From positions 1,302,001 through 1,366,000 of the forward strand of contig NZ_JAFIDA010000001.1 in assembly GCF_017834145.1 (NCBI RefSeq): a DNA stretch of 64,000 nucleotides. The letters are read 5' to 3'. Positions 29,619 to 38,174 of this stretch are shown piece after piece. The notes beneath the pieces were generated by a model. That model was given only the letters and a program-made list of their open reading frames with translations. It ran no database searches and was not told where the DNA came from. Origin of the DNA: Leucobacter exalbidus (GTDB lineage Bacteria; Actinomycetota; Actinomycetes; Actinomycetales; Microbacteriaceae). The translations under genes were made by a program, and so were the position numbers. Position 1 is the first letter of the stretch; each line of letters begins with the position of its first letter.

Positions 29619-30911
29619 TTAGTCGGCCTTTGCCGTCACGCCCGCGAGCGTCTTCTTGCCGCGGCGCAGCACCGCGTACTTGCCGTGCAGCAGATCGGCC
29701 GCGACCAGCTCTTGGTCCTCAGCGGTCACCGCAACGTTGTTGATGTAGACGCCGCCCTGCTTGATCGCGCGGCGAGCTTCACCGAGGCTCGTCACGAGCT
29801 CGGCCTCCACCATCAGCTGCGCAATCTGTGCACCGGGGGTGCCCACGGCCTGCGGCAGCTCACTGGTCGCGCCCGCAAGCGTCAACTCGTCGAGCGTCGT
29901 CAGATCGCCCCGGCCAAACAGTGCACCCGAGGCGTCAATCGCACCCTGGGTGGCGACCGAACCGTGCACGAGGGTGGTGACCTCGAGCGCGAGGCGCTTC
30001 TGGGCTGCGCGCTTGAAGGGCTCGTCGGCAACCTGGGTCTCGTACTCGGCGATCTCGGCGCGCGACATGAAGGTGAACACCTTCAGGCGGTCGATCACGT
30101 CGGCGTCGGCCTGGTTGAGCCAGAACTGGTAGAACGCAAACGGCGAGCACATCTCGGGGTCAAGCCAGATGGCGTTGCCCTCGCTCTTGCCAAACTTCGT
30201 GCCGTCAGAGTTCGTGATCAGCGGGGTGCCGATCGCGTGCGCCGACTTGCCCTCAACCTTGCGAATGAGGTCGGTGCCGCTGATCAGGTTGCCCCACTGA
30301 TCGCTGCCGCCCGACTGCAGCACGCAGCCGTACTGGCGGTTGAGCTCGAGGAAGTCGTAGCCCTGCAGAATCTGGTAGCTGAACTCGGTGTAGCTGATGC
30401 CGGCTTCTGAGTTCAGGCGCGCGGCGACGGCGTCCTTCTTCAGCATCGTGCCGACGCGGAAGTGCTTGCCAATCTCGCGCAAGAAGTCGATGGCGCTCAG
30501 CGGTGCGGTCCAGTCGAGGTTGTTGACGAGGCGCATCGCGTTGTCGCCGTCGGCTGACAGGAAGCGTGACACCTGCGCCTGCAGGCGTGACACCCATTCT
30601 TCGACGGTGTCGCGGCTGTTCAGCGTGCGCTCGGCCGTGGGGCGCGGGTCGCCGATGAGACCGGTGGAGCCGCCGACGAGGCCGAGGGGCATGTGGCCCT
30701 TCAGCTGCAGGCGACGCAGCAGCAGCAGCTGCACCAGGTTGCCGAGGTGCAGACTGGGCGCGGTCGGATCGAAGCCACAGTAATACGTGAACGGGTCACC
30801 CTCGAGCAGCTCACTGAGCGCTCCAGGGTCGGTCGATACGTGTACCAGCCCGCGCCATTCAAGCTCATCCCACAGTGTGGGGAAGCTGTCATCGTTGCGC
30901 TGGGCGGTCAT
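29619..30911 (-). CDS. tyrS: Tyrosyl-tRNA synthetase
   Basis: Start placed at ATG 30911 (MTAQRNDDSF), giving 430 residues; an in-frame ATG at 30950 (MGSVSATNERH) is an equally possible start, as neither has a strong ribosome-binding site. Class I signatures: HLGN (HIGH equivalent, residues 55-58) and KFGKS (KMSKS equivalent). Tyr-specific context includes YYCGFDPTAPSLH and SGGSDQWGN. The C-terminal S4-like RNA-binding domain ends the protein (GEARRAIKQGGVYINN). Attaches tyrosine to tRNA-Tyr in the cytoplasm. Confidence 0.96.
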   Translation of the reverse strand: MTAQRNDDSFPTLWDELEWRGLVHVSTDPGALSELLEGDPFTYYCGFDPTAPSLHLGNLVQLLLLRRLQLKGHMPLGLVGGSTGLIGDPRPTAERTLNSRDTVEEWVSRLQAQVSRFLSADGDNAMRLVNNLDWTAPLSAIDFLREIGKHFRVGTMLKKDAVAARLNSEAGISYTEFSYQILQGYDFLELNRQYGCVLQSGGSDQWGNLISGTDLIRKVEGKSAHAIGTPLITNSDGTKFGKSEGNAIWLDPEMCSPFAFYQFWLNQADADVIDRLKVFTFMSRAEIAEYETQVADEPFKRAAQKRLALEVTTLVHGSVATQGAIDASGALFGRGDLTTLDELTLAGATSELPQAVGTPGAQIAQLMVEAELVTSLGEARRAIKQGGVYINNVAVTAEDQELVAADLLHGKYAVLRRGKKTLAGVTAKAD

Positions 30912-31064
30912 GATCTCGTGGCGTTCGTTGGTTGCAGACACGCTTCCCATCGTATCCCGTTGTTTCGTGTTTACTGCGCAATGACGCCGAGCTGTGGGGC
31001 GGGTGGCGATCCGGCACGAAATGGAACGGTGCTGGTGAACGGTTCCATGATCCGGATCACAGCC

Positions 31065-31096
31065 GCGCGAGGCGATCGTCCCCCGATCGCCCCGCG
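31065..31096. terminator. GC-rich stem-loop between MaoC gene and tyrS
   Basis: GCGCG/GGCGATCG pair with CGATCGCC/CGCGC (each arm interrupted by one unpaired base) just after the MaoC stop on the minus strand. No T tract. Likely terminates or protects the catabolic transcript before tyrS. Confidence 0.5.
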
Positions 31097-31105
31097 CGCT
31101 GCGGC

Positions 31106-31909
31106 CTATGAGAAGCTGACCGCTCCGCCCGAGATCACGGTGGTCTCGCCGTACACCGCGTCGAAGGCGCCGGTGTCGCTCACCCGAATGGTGAGTTGCT
31201 GCCCCGGCACAACCGGGCCGCTGAAGCGCCCCGACAGTGACCGCAGGTCTGCGGGGTGCGCGCCCAGTGCTTGCGCGAGCGGCAGGGTCGCCGCCGCGAG
31301 CGTGCACATGCCCTGCAAGATGGGCTTGGGCTGGCCGATTGCCGCTGAGGCCGCCGGATCAATGTGGATGTGGTGGCGGTCACCCGTCAACCGGTAGAGC
31401 GCGGCCTGGGTCGCGAAGGTGGGGAATGCCACCTCGGTGATGGTGGGCGTTGCTGCGGCTTTCGCTGCTGCGGCGTCGGGCTGCGCGACGCTCGGGCCAC
31501 GCTCCCCGCCGAAGCCGCCGTGGCCCGGGCAGAAGATCGACCAGGTTGCGGTGAAGTAGTCGCTGTCGATCACCACCTCGCAAATCGCGGCAGAGCCCTT
31601 ATCCCAAATATTGCCCACGCGGGCGGTGAGGGTGATTTCACCCGAGCGCGGCAACGACTTATGTACTTCGAGCGTTTGCGAGCCGTGCATCGAGCGGTGA
31701 TCGAAGACGCCCTCGACCGCGAGGGCGTCGGGGGCCCACTGTGCGAGCGTCAGAGCGAAGGTGGGCAGCACCCGCAGCTGATCCTCGAACACGAGATCCA
31801 GCTGTTCTTCGCTTGCGCCGATCGCGAGCGCATACAAAATGGCGTCGCTCTCGTCGTAGCTCACGGTGCGCGTGCCGAGTGAGCGCCCGGCCCATTCGTG
31901 CAGGCTCAT
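31106..31909 (-). CDS. MaoC-like (R)-specific enoyl-CoA hydratase (ChsH3/hydratase-2 type)
   Basis: 267 residues of double hotdog build. The hydratase-2 motif lies in the C-terminal half: YRLTGDRHHIHIDPAAS followed by GQPKPILQGMCT, with the catalytic Asp and His in place. Its ATG overlaps the stop of the SDR (ATGA). In M. tuberculosis a related enzyme, Rv3538 (ChsH3), serves sterol degradation. It would hydrate a 2-enoyl-CoA intermediate made by the FadE dehydrogenases nearby. Confidence 0.8.
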   Translation of the reverse strand: MSLHEWAGRSLGTRTVSYDESDAILYALAIGASEEQLDLVFEDQLRVLPTFALTLAQWAPDALAVEGVFDHRSMHGSQTLEVHKSLPRSGEITLTARVGNIWDKGSAAICEVVIDSDYFTATWSIFCPGHGGFGGERGPSVAQPDAAAAKAAATPTITEVAFPTFATQAALYRLTGDRHHIHIDPAASAAIGQPKPILQGMCTLAAATLPLAQALGAHPADLRSLSGRFSGPVVPGQQLTIRVSDTGAFDAVYGETTVISGGAVSFS

Positions 31910-32808
31910 GCGCCGTACACCGGCTCGGGGGCGACTGACTGCTCAAGCAGCTGGCGAATGTGCGGGCCAGCCTCGGCCGCATCCCAGCGGTGCCCGAGGT
32001 CGAGCGACGGGCCGTGGTTCCAGCCCTCTTCGATGCACACGCGGCCGCCCTCAATTTCAAAGACGCGACCGCTCACCGTCGCCTCGGCGCTTGCAAGCCA
32101 CGCGACGATCGGCGACACATTTCCCGGGTGCATGTGGTCGAAGCCGTCTTCGCGCACGGCCATGGCCTCGGCGAACGGGCCCTCGGTCATGCGCGTGCGC
32201 GCCGACGGGGCGATTGCGTTGACGGTGACGCCGTAGCGGCCCAGCTCTTGTGCGGCCACGAGCGTGAGCGATGCGATGCCGCCCTTGGCTGCCGAGTAGG
32301 CGGCCTGGCCGACGCTGCCTTGCAGGCCCGCACCCGATGAGGTGTTGATCACGCGGGCGACCGGGGTGCGCCCCTCTTTGGCTTCCTGTCGCCAGTAGGC
32401 GGCGGCGTGACGCATGGGCGCGAAGTGCCCGTTGAGGTGCACGCGCAGCACGGCGTTCCACTCGTCTTCTTCGGCGTTGACCAGCATGCGGTCGCGCACG
32501 AAACCGGCGTTGTTCACCAAGATGTCGAGGCGGCCGTAGGTGCTGATGGCTTGGTCGACGAGTTCTTTGGCCTGCGCAAAGTCGGCGATGTCGGCGCCGT
32601 TGGCGGTCGCGGTGCCCCCGGCGGCGACGATTTCGTTCACTACGTCTTGTGCGGGGCCCTCAGAGAGTCCGTCGCCGTTGAGTGAGGTGCCGAGATCGTT
32701 GACGACCACGAACGCACCCTGTCGTGCGAGTTCGAGCGCGTGTTCGCGCCCCAGGCCGCGACCTGCGCCGGTCACGATTGCTACGCGACCTTCGAGAATT
32801 CCTGCCAC
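31906..32808 (-). CDS. Short-chain dehydrogenase, Rv3548c-like
   Basis: 300 residues, GTG start with GAGGA upstream. NAD-binding TGAGRGLGREHAL, NNAG at the end of beta-4, and catalytic Ser/Tyr/Lys in INTSSGAGLQGSVGQAAYSAAKG. The long variant with the RTRMTEGPFAEAMAV segment resembles the M. tuberculosis KstR2-regulon protein Rv3548c and the dehydrogenase part of 17-beta-HSD4. Coupled with a MaoC hydratase, it would oxidise a 3-hydroxyacyl-CoA. Divergent from echA20, as Rv3548c/Rv3549c are from Rv3550. Confidence 0.82.
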   Translation of the reverse strand: MAGILEGRVAIVTGAGRGLGREHALELARQGAFVVVNDLGTSLNGDGLSEGPAQDVVNEIVAAGGTATANGADIADFAQAKELVDQAISTYGRLDILVNNAGFVRDRMLVNAEEDEWNAVLRVHLNGHFAPMRHAAAYWRQEAKEGRTPVARVINTSSGAGLQGSVGQAAYSAAKGGIASLTLVAAQELGRYGVTVNAIAPSARTRMTEGPFAEAMAVREDGFDHMHPGNVSPIVAWLASAEATVSGRVFEIEGGRVCIEEGWNHGPSLDLGHRWDAAEAGPHIRQLLEQSVAPEPVYGA

Positions 32809-32854
32809 TTCGTCCTCTTCTCTGAGATGAATTCGCTTCAGTGCTTTTCAGACT

Positions 32855-32876
32855 ACCAAGCAACTGCTAGTTTGGC
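32855..32876. promoter_or_regulatory. Candidate operator between SDR and echA20
   Basis: CCAAGC and GTTTGG half-sites separated by 8 bp. The same half-sites occur 4 bp apart at 40194-40215. The dyad is weak in the middle, so binding is uncertain. Confidence 0.4.
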
Positions 32877-32932
32877 TATCAAGTGATTCATCCGCGGTAC
32901 ATCAAATGGCAGTTCAAGTGAAAGAGGGCAAC

Positions 32933-33700
32933 GTGACGATTCGCAGCGAAATCGTAGAACCGGGCATTCGTACGATCACCATGGCGTACCCGCCGGTGAA
33001 CGCACTGCCGACGGCCGGCTGGTTCGGGGTCGCAGACGCCATGCGCGAGGCCAGCACCGATCCTGACACCCGCGTCGTGATCTTGCGCGCCGAAGGCCGC
33101 GGCTTCAACGCCGGGGTCGATATCAAAGAGATGCAGCGCACCTCGGGGCATGATGCCCTCATCGCTGCCAACCGCGGCTGCTTCGAATCGTTTAAGGCGA
33201 TCTACGAGTGCGCCGTGCCCGTAATCTCATCGGTGCAGGGTTTCTGCCTCGGCGGCGGCGTCGGTTTCGTCGGCAACAGCGATGTCATTATCGCTTCAGA
33301 CGACGCCTACTTCGGTCTTCCCGAGGTTGACCGCGGCGCGCTTGGTGCCGCCACCCACCTCGCCAGGCTCGTGCCCACGCACAAGCTGCGCGCCCTGTAC
33401 TACACAAGCCAGAACATCACGGCCCAAGAGCTGCACTCGTACGGCAGCGTGCATCAGGTGGTGCCGCGCGCAGAACTCGACGAAGCCACGCTCGTCTTCG
33501 CGCGCGAGATCGCGGCGAAAGACACCCGTGTCATTCGTGCCGCCAAGGAGGCGCTCAACGGTATTGACCCCGTGGACGTGAACCGCAGCTACCGCTTTGA
33601 GCAGGGCTTCACGTTCGAGCTCAACCTCGCCGGCGTTGCCGACGAGCACCGCGACGCGTTCGTCACCACCGGCGAAGTTCTCGAGACCCGATCGGCATGA
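32933..33700 (+). CDS. echA20: EchA20-type crotonase (ring-cleaving hydrolase of steroid C/D degradation)
   Basis: Start set at GTG 32933, with GAGGG 4 nt upstream; 255 residues. Crotonase fold with oxyanion-hole loops RAEGRGFNAGVDIKEM and GFCLGGGVGFVGNSD. LPEVDRGALGAATHLARLVP and the C-terminal FEQGFTFELNLAGVADEHRDAF match M. tuberculosis EchA20 (Rv3550) closely by recollection. EchA20 hydrolytically opens ring D of the last bicyclic CoA intermediate in cholesterol breakdown. First gene of echA20-ipdA-ipdB-ipdC, each overlapping the next by 4 bp. Confidence 0.88.
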   Translation: MTIRSEIVEPGIRTITMAYPPVNALPTAGWFGVADAMREASTDPDTRVVILRAEGRGFNAGVDIKEMQRTSGHDALIAANRGCFESFKAIYECAVPVISSVQGFCLGGGVGFVGNSDVIIASDDAYFGLPEVDRGALGAATHLARLVPTHKLRALYYTSQNITAQELHSYGSVHQVVPRAELDEATLVFAREIAAKDTRVIRAAKEALNGIDPVDVNRSYRFEQGFTFELNLAGVADEHRDAFVTTGEVLETRSA

Positions 33701-34518
33701 AACAGCTGACTCTCGATGGCGTCGTCTCACAGTTGAGCGACGGCATGACCATCGGCATCGGCGGCTGGGGCTCGAGGCGTAAGCCGATGGCCCTACTGTC
33801 GGCCGTGGTGCGCTCGGGCGTGCGCGACCTCACCGTGGTGAGCTTTGGCGGCCCCGACGTTGGGGTGCTGTGCGCCACTGGCCAGGCCACGAAGGTGGTG
33901 CACGCCTTTGTCAGCCTCGACACGATCGCGGTCGACCCCCACTTTGCCGCCGCTCGTGAACAGCAGCGCGTCGACACCGAAGAGCTTGATGAAGCGATGC
34001 TCGTCGCGGGGCTGCGCGCCGCCGGCCGCAACCTGCCGTTCGAGGCCACCCGCGCCGGCCTTGATTCTGACGCGGTGACCCGCAACCCGAGGCTGCGCAC
34101 CATCACCTCGCCGTATGACGACGGTGATGTGCTGCTCGCGATGCCCGCGATTCACCTCGATCTTGCCCTGCTGCATCTGCACCGCGCCGATGCGCGCGGT
34201 AACGCGCAGCTGCTGGGGCTCTCCCCCTACTTCGATGACCTGCTCGCGCGCGCAGCGAAGCGCGTCATCGTCAGCGCCGAAGAGATCGTGCCGACGGCCG
34301 AGCTCACCCGTGATAAGCCCGTGCAGTCGCTGCTGCTCAACCGCACCGAGGTGACCTACGTCGTCGAGGCACCGGGTGGCGCTGGCTTCACGAGCTGCGA
34401 GCCCAGCTACCCCCGCGACGAGGCTCGGCAGCGCGACTACGTCGCCGCGGCAACCTCACCCGAGGCGTTTAACACCTGGCAGCGCACCAACTGGCACGAA
34501 GCGGGAGCACGCTCATGA
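33697..34518 (+). CDS. ipdA: IpdA, alpha subunit of the steroid ring C hydrolase
   Basis: 273 residues of the CoA-transferase family I alpha type (GIGGWGSRRKPMALL near residue 20; SFGGPDVGVL). Ends SPEAFNTWQRTNWHEAG. IpdA pairs with IpdB; despite the CoA-transferase fold the complex hydrolyses a C-C bond, opening steroid ring C of COCHEA-CoA. ATGA overlap with echA20 and with ipdB, the same order as Rv3550-Rv3551-Rv3552. Confidence 0.9.
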   Translation: MKQLTLDGVVSQLSDGMTIGIGGWGSRRKPMALLSAVVRSGVRDLTVVSFGGPDVGVLCATGQATKVVHAFVSLDTIAVDPHFAAAREQQRVDTEELDEAMLVAGLRAAGRNLPFEATRAGLDSDAVTRNPRLRTITSPYDDGDVLLAMPAIHLDLALLHLHRADARGNAQLLGLSPYFDDLLARAAKRVIVSAEEIVPTAELTRDKPVQSLLLNRTEVTYVVEAPGGAGFTSCEPSYPRDEARQRDYVAAATSPEAFNTWQRTNWHEAGARS

Positions 34519-35324
34519 CCGATCACGCAAGCAACACGAGCACCGCCGACAACACGAGCACCGCCGACAACACGAGCACCGCACCCGCCACCCGCGCCGA
34601 GGTCGCCGCAGCCGCCATCAGTGACCTGTTTCGCGGCAGCGGTGAGATCCTGGCGAGCCCCATCGGGCTGATCCCCTCGCTCGGGGCCCGGCTCGCACGC
34701 CTCACCCATACCCCCGAACTGCTGCTCAGCGACGGCGAATCAACGCTGTTCGCCGACACCCCCGCCATCGACGAGCCGTTTACCGAGCCCGAGGGCTACC
34801 TGCCCTACCACGCCCTGTTCGAGCTGATGATGGGCGGCAAGCGGCACGTGGTGATGGGGGCGGCCCAGATCGATCGGCTCGGCAACCAGAATCTGTCGGC
34901 CATCGGCCCGCGTGACCACCCCGTGAAGCAGCTGCTCGGCGCCCGCGCCGCCGCCACCAACACGGTGACGCACGCCGTCAGCTACTGGGTGCCCCGTCAT
35001 CTGCGCCGCACCTTCGTGGAGCGGGTCGACATCATCACCGGTGTCGGCCAGCCCCAAACCTCCGGCGGCGAGCGCTTTCACGATCTCAGGCGCATCGTGT
35101 CGAATCTGGGGGTGTTCGATTTCTCGGGCCCCGGTGGCACGGTCGCCCTCGTCAGTCTGCACCCGGGGGTCTCCCTCGCAGAGGTGCAGCAGCAGACGTC
35201 TTTTGCCCTGCATCTACCCGAGCGCATCGAGACGACGCGCTCACCAGATGCCACTGAACTCACCCTGATTCGGGATCGACTCGACCCGAGAAACCTGCGC
35301 GAACGAGAGGTGCCAACACCATGA
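34515..35324 (+). CDS. ipdB: IpdB, beta subunit of the steroid ring C hydrolase
   Basis: 269 residues. CoA-transferase beta-type fold with MMGGKRHVVMGAAQIDRLGNQNLSAIG and a FDFSGPGGTVALVSLHPGVS segment. The N-terminus carries an unusual Asn/Thr/Ser stretch made by an 18-bp direct repeat (34533-34583) ahead of the conserved AAAAISDLFRGSGE, so the first ~25 residues are probably disordered. It overlaps ipdA and ipdC by 4 bp each. Confidence 0.88.
   Translation: MTDHASNTSTADNTSTADNTSTAPATRAEVAAAAISDLFRGSGEILASPIGLIPSLGARLARLTHTPELLLSDGESTLFADTPAIDEPFTEPEGYLPYHALFELMMGGKRHVVMGAAQIDRLGNQNLSAIGPRDHPVKQLLGARAAATNTVTHAVSYWVPRHLRRTFVERVDIITGVGQPQTSGGERFHDLRRIVSNLGVFDFSGPGGTVALVSLHPGVSLAEVQQQTSFALHLPERIETTRSPDATELTLIRDRLDPRNLREREVPTP
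34533..34583 (+). repeat. 18-bp direct repeat in the 5' end of ipdB
   Basis: Two exact copies of aacacgagcaccgccgac (34533-34550, 34551-34568) and a partial third encode NTSTAD units. In-frame, so copy number could vary without breaking the gene. Confidence 0.85.
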
Positions 35325-36415
35325 GCACTCCCCCACTGATTTCTACGGCACTCACCCGGCTGACGGGCGTCGACCACCCCGTTGTGCAGACGGGTATGGG
35401 CTGGGTCTCTGGCCCCCGGCTGGTGTCGGCCACCGCCGAGGCTGGCGGGCTCGGGTTCTTGGCGTCGGCGACGATGACCATTCAGGAGCTTGAGCAGGCG
35501 ATCATTACGGTGAAGTCGCGCACCGATCGCCCCTTCGGCGTGAACATGCGCGCCGATGCTGGCGACGCGAGCGATCGAGTGAAGCTGCTCGTGAAGTACG
35601 GGGTGCCGGTGGCGGGTTTCGCGCTCGCCCCCAAGCGCGAGCTCATTGACCAGCTGAAGGAAGCCGGCATTGTGGTGATTCCGTCAATCGGAGCGGTGCG
35701 CCACGCCGAGAAACTGCAGGCGTGGGGCGTCGATGCCGTGATCATTCAGGGCGGCGAGGGCGGCGGCCACACGGGCGCTGTTCCCACGAGCCTGCTGATC
35801 CCCTCGGTGGTTGCGGCGGTCGATCTGCCGGTGATCGCGGCGGGCGGTTTCTACGATGGTCGCGGGCTCGCGGCGGCGCTCGCGTACGGCGCGGTGGGCA
35901 TCGGCATGGGCACCCGTTTCTTGCTCACCAGCGACAGCAGCGTGCCCGATGTGATTAAGCAGCGCTACCTTGAGGCGGGGCTTGACGGCACGGTCGTCAC
36001 CACGAAGGCCGACGGCATGCCGCACCGGCTGCTGCGCACCGAGTACATCGAGGGCCTCGAGAGCACGAGCGCGGTGACGCGGCTCGCGGGGTCGATGCGC
36101 CGAGGCCTCGAGTTCAAGCGTATGAGCGGCATGAACTGGGTGCAGTTCGCGAAAGACGCGGTGTCGATGAAGCGGGCCTCGGGCCGGTCGATGTCCCAGA
36201 TGGTGCAGGCCGGCAATACGCCGATTCTGCTGAAAGCCGGAGTCGTTGACGGCGATCTGAGCGCGGGCATGCTGGCCTCGGGCCAAGTAGCGGGCCTGAT
36301 CTCTGATCTGCCCAGCTGCGACGAGCTCATCTCGCGCATCGTGCGCGAGGCGGCCGAGCGGCTGCGTGAGGCCGCCGCGACCGTGGTCACTGAGGCTGCG
36401 GAACCCAGCAACTAG
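35321..36415 (+). CDS. ipdC: IpdC, nitronate-monooxygenase-family flavoprotein
   Basis: 364 residues of TIM-barrel nitronate monooxygenase/IpdC type (HPVVQTGMGWVSGPRLVSATAEAGGLGFL; IIQGGEGGGHTG; VIAAGGFYDGRGLAAAL; GAVGIGMGTRFLLT). IpdC is required after ring B removal in mycobacterial and rhodococcal steroid degradation and is thought to reduce an intermediate of the 5-OH-HIP branch. Last gene of the echA20 operon; its TAG stop abuts a 21-bp tandem repeat, and a terminator follows at 36692. Confidence 0.88.
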   Translation: MSTPPLISTALTRLTGVDHPVVQTGMGWVSGPRLVSATAEAGGLGFLASATMTIQELEQAIITVKSRTDRPFGVNMRADAGDASDRVKLLVKYGVPVAGFALAPKRELIDQLKEAGIVVIPSIGAVRHAEKLQAWGVDAVIIQGGEGGGHTGAVPTSLLIPSVVAAVDLPVIAAGGFYDGRGLAAALAYGAVGIGMGTRFLLTSDSSVPDVIKQRYLEAGLDGTVVTTKADGMPHRLLRTEYIEGLESTSAVTRLAGSMRRGLEFKRMSGMNWVQFAKDAVSMKRASGRSMSQMVQAGNTPILLKAGVVDGDLSAGMLASGQVAGLISDLPSCDELISRIVREAAERLREAAATVVTEAAEPSN

Positions 36416-36533
36416 GTTCCGGATCAAACCAGGTAGGTTCCGGATCAAACCAGATAGGTTCCGGATCAAACCAGATAGGTTCCGGATCAAACCAGATAGG
36501 TTCCAGATCAAACCAGATAGGTTCCGGATCAAA
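36415..36533. repeat. 21-bp tandem repeat, 5.7 copies
   Basis: The unit ggttccggatcaaaccagata is repeated head to tail from 36415, with one variant base in copy 1 and one in copy 5; the sixth copy is partial. The period is a multiple of three, so several frames stay open on both strands, but none has a plausible start or composition. Confidence 0.95.
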
Positions 36534-36534
36534 G

Positions 36535-36618
36535 TTGGCCCCGATCAGAGATTCACCGTCGCGCAGACCGAATCGGCGACAAGTCTCTGATCGGGGCCAA
36601 ATCTCTGATCGGGGCCAA
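36535..36618. repeat. 17-bp inverted repeat with an extra direct copy
   Basis: TTGGCCCCGATCAGAGA (36535-36551) is perfectly inverted at 36584-36600 and again at 36602-36618, so either right arm can pair with the left. A further 18-bp direct duplication (ccgaaaccctggccgagg) follows at 36651-36686. Confidence 0.9.
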
Positions 36619-36691
36619 AACCCAGCCCGGGGCCGGATCCCTGTGCGAGACCGAAACCCTGGCCGAGGCCGAAACCCTGGCCGAGGAGTGC

Positions 36692-36735
36692 AAGAAGGCT
36701 GGCCCCCATCGCGTGCGATGCGGGTCAGCCTTCTT
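36692..36735 (+). terminator. Rho-independent terminator after ipdC
   Basis: AAGAAGGCTG pairs with CAGCCTTCTT, with further pairing inside (CATCGC/GCGATG), and TGTCTTTT follows. It ends the echA20-ipdABC transcript about 280 bp after ipdC. The following 36745-36845 holds only GGGCCC-rich dyads. Confidence 0.85.
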
Positions 36736-36845
36736 GTCTTTTCAGGGTTTGGTCGGTGTCGCTGTGCAGCAGGCCTGGGCCTAATACCGCGGGCCCCGGG
36801 CTGAACGCCGCGGGCCCGGGCCAAAAGCCTCGGGCCCGCAACCAG

Positions 36846-37997
36846 TTAGAGGCGCTCGATGATGGTGACGTTGGCGAGCCCGCCACCCTCACACATCGTC
36901 TGCAGGCCGTAGCGGCCGCCGCGACGCTCGAGCTCGTTCAGCAGGGTCGTCATGAGCCGGGTACCGGTGGCCCCGATGGGGTGACCGAGCGCAATACCGC
37001 CGCCGTTGACGTTCACCTTGCTGTGATCGGCGCCCGTCTCCTTCATCCAGGCGAGTACGACCGACGCAAATGCCTCGTTCACCTCGAACAGGTCGATGTC
37101 GTCGATCGTGAGGCCGGCCTTTTCGAGGGCGTACTTCGTGGCGGGGATCGGGGCGGTGAGCATCCAGGCGGGGTCGGCGCCGCGCACCGAGATGTGGTGA
37201 ATGCGGGCGCGCGACTTCAAGCCGTACTTCTGCACCGCCGCTTCAGAGGCAACGAGCACGGCGCTCGAGGCGTCTGAGATCTGTGAGGCAACGGCCGCGG
37301 TGATGCGGCCACCCGGGTTGAGGGTCTGCAGGTTGGCCATGCGCTCGAGGCTCGTGTCGGGGCGCGGGCCCTCGTCGCGTGCCAGACCGTTGAACGGGGC
37401 GATTTCGTTGTCGAAGTAGCCGGCGTCTGCCGCGGCGATGGCGCGGTGGTGGCTTTCGAGGGCGAACGCCTCCATCTCTTCGCGCGTCACATCCCAGTGC
37501 TCGGCGATCATTTCTGAGGCGCGAAACTGCGAGATCTCTTGGTCGCCGAAGCGTTCGTTCCACCCGGGTGACTCGGCGAACGGGGTGGTGAACCCAAACT
37601 GTTCGCCCACCGCCATCGCCGAGGATATGGGAATCGCCGACATGTTCTGCACGCCGCCCGCGATCACGAGGTCGTTGGTGCCCGACATCACGGCCTGTGC
37701 CGCAAAGTGCACCGCCTGCTGGCTCGACCCGCACTGCCGGTCAATGGTGACGCCGGGCACGTGCTCGGGGAACCCGGCCACGAGCAGCGCCGAGCGGGCG
37801 ATGTTGCCCGCCTGCGATCCGATCGTGTCGGTGCAGCCAAAGATCACGTCGTCAATGTTGGCGGGGTCGACGCCGGTGCGCTCGATCAGGGCGCGCAGCA
37901 CGTGGGCGCCGAGGTCGGCCGAGTGTACCCCCGAGAGGGATCCGCCGCGTTTGCCCACGGGGCTGCGAACGGCATCAATCAGGTATGCGGTGGTCAT
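36846..37997 (-). CDS. fadA6: FadA6-type acetyl-CoA acyltransferase (thiolase)
   Basis: 383 residues, ATG with AAGGAG 4 nt upstream. Thiolase motifs: acylation Cys89 in DRQCGSSQQA, GHPIGATG near the C-terminus and the final catalytic Cys in MCEGGGLANV. It would cleave a beta-ketoacyl-CoA to shorten the ring-derived acid. FadA6 (Rv3556c) holds the same position in the KstR2 regulon, after IpdF and FadE30 on the same strand. Confidence 0.88.
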   Translation of the reverse strand: MTTAYLIDAVRSPVGKRGGSLSGVHSADLGAHVLRALIERTGVDPANIDDVIFGCTDTIGSQAGNIARSALLVAGFPEHVPGVTIDRQCGSSQQAVHFAAQAVMSGTNDLVIAGGVQNMSAIPISSAMAVGEQFGFTTPFAESPGWNERFGDQEISQFRASEMIAEHWDVTREEMEAFALESHHRAIAAADAGYFDNEIAPFNGLARDEGPRPDTSLERMANLQTLNPGGRITAAVASQISDASSAVLVASEAAVQKYGLKSRARIHHISVRGADPAWMLTAPIPATKYALEKAGLTIDDIDLFEVNEAFASVVLAWMKETGADHSKVNVNGGGIALGHPIGATGTRLMTTLLNELERRGGRYGLQTMCEGGGLANVTIIERL

Positions 37998-38174
37998 GAG
38001 ACTCCTTCGGTGGCAGTTCGATGGCGGCGTTCAGCGGCAAGGTGAGCGGCGAACGCCCGCGCGGCAGGTGGCGCGCAAGCTGGTGAAAACGGGTGTGGCT
38101 GTGAAAACGGGTGCGCACGGCGGCGCAAACGGTGGCGCGAACAGCGGCGCCAACGGGACCGGCAGTGCAAACAG

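Noticed and set aside
36415-36533. CRISPR array
   Set aside because: Units are contiguous 21-bp copies without unique spacers, and no cas genes are present.
35684-36824. Frames through the 21-bp tandem repeat encoding NLSGLIR- or PEPIWFD-type heptads
   Set aside because: The period of 21 keeps several frames open on both strands by arithmetic. They overlap ipdC antisense and lack plausible starts.
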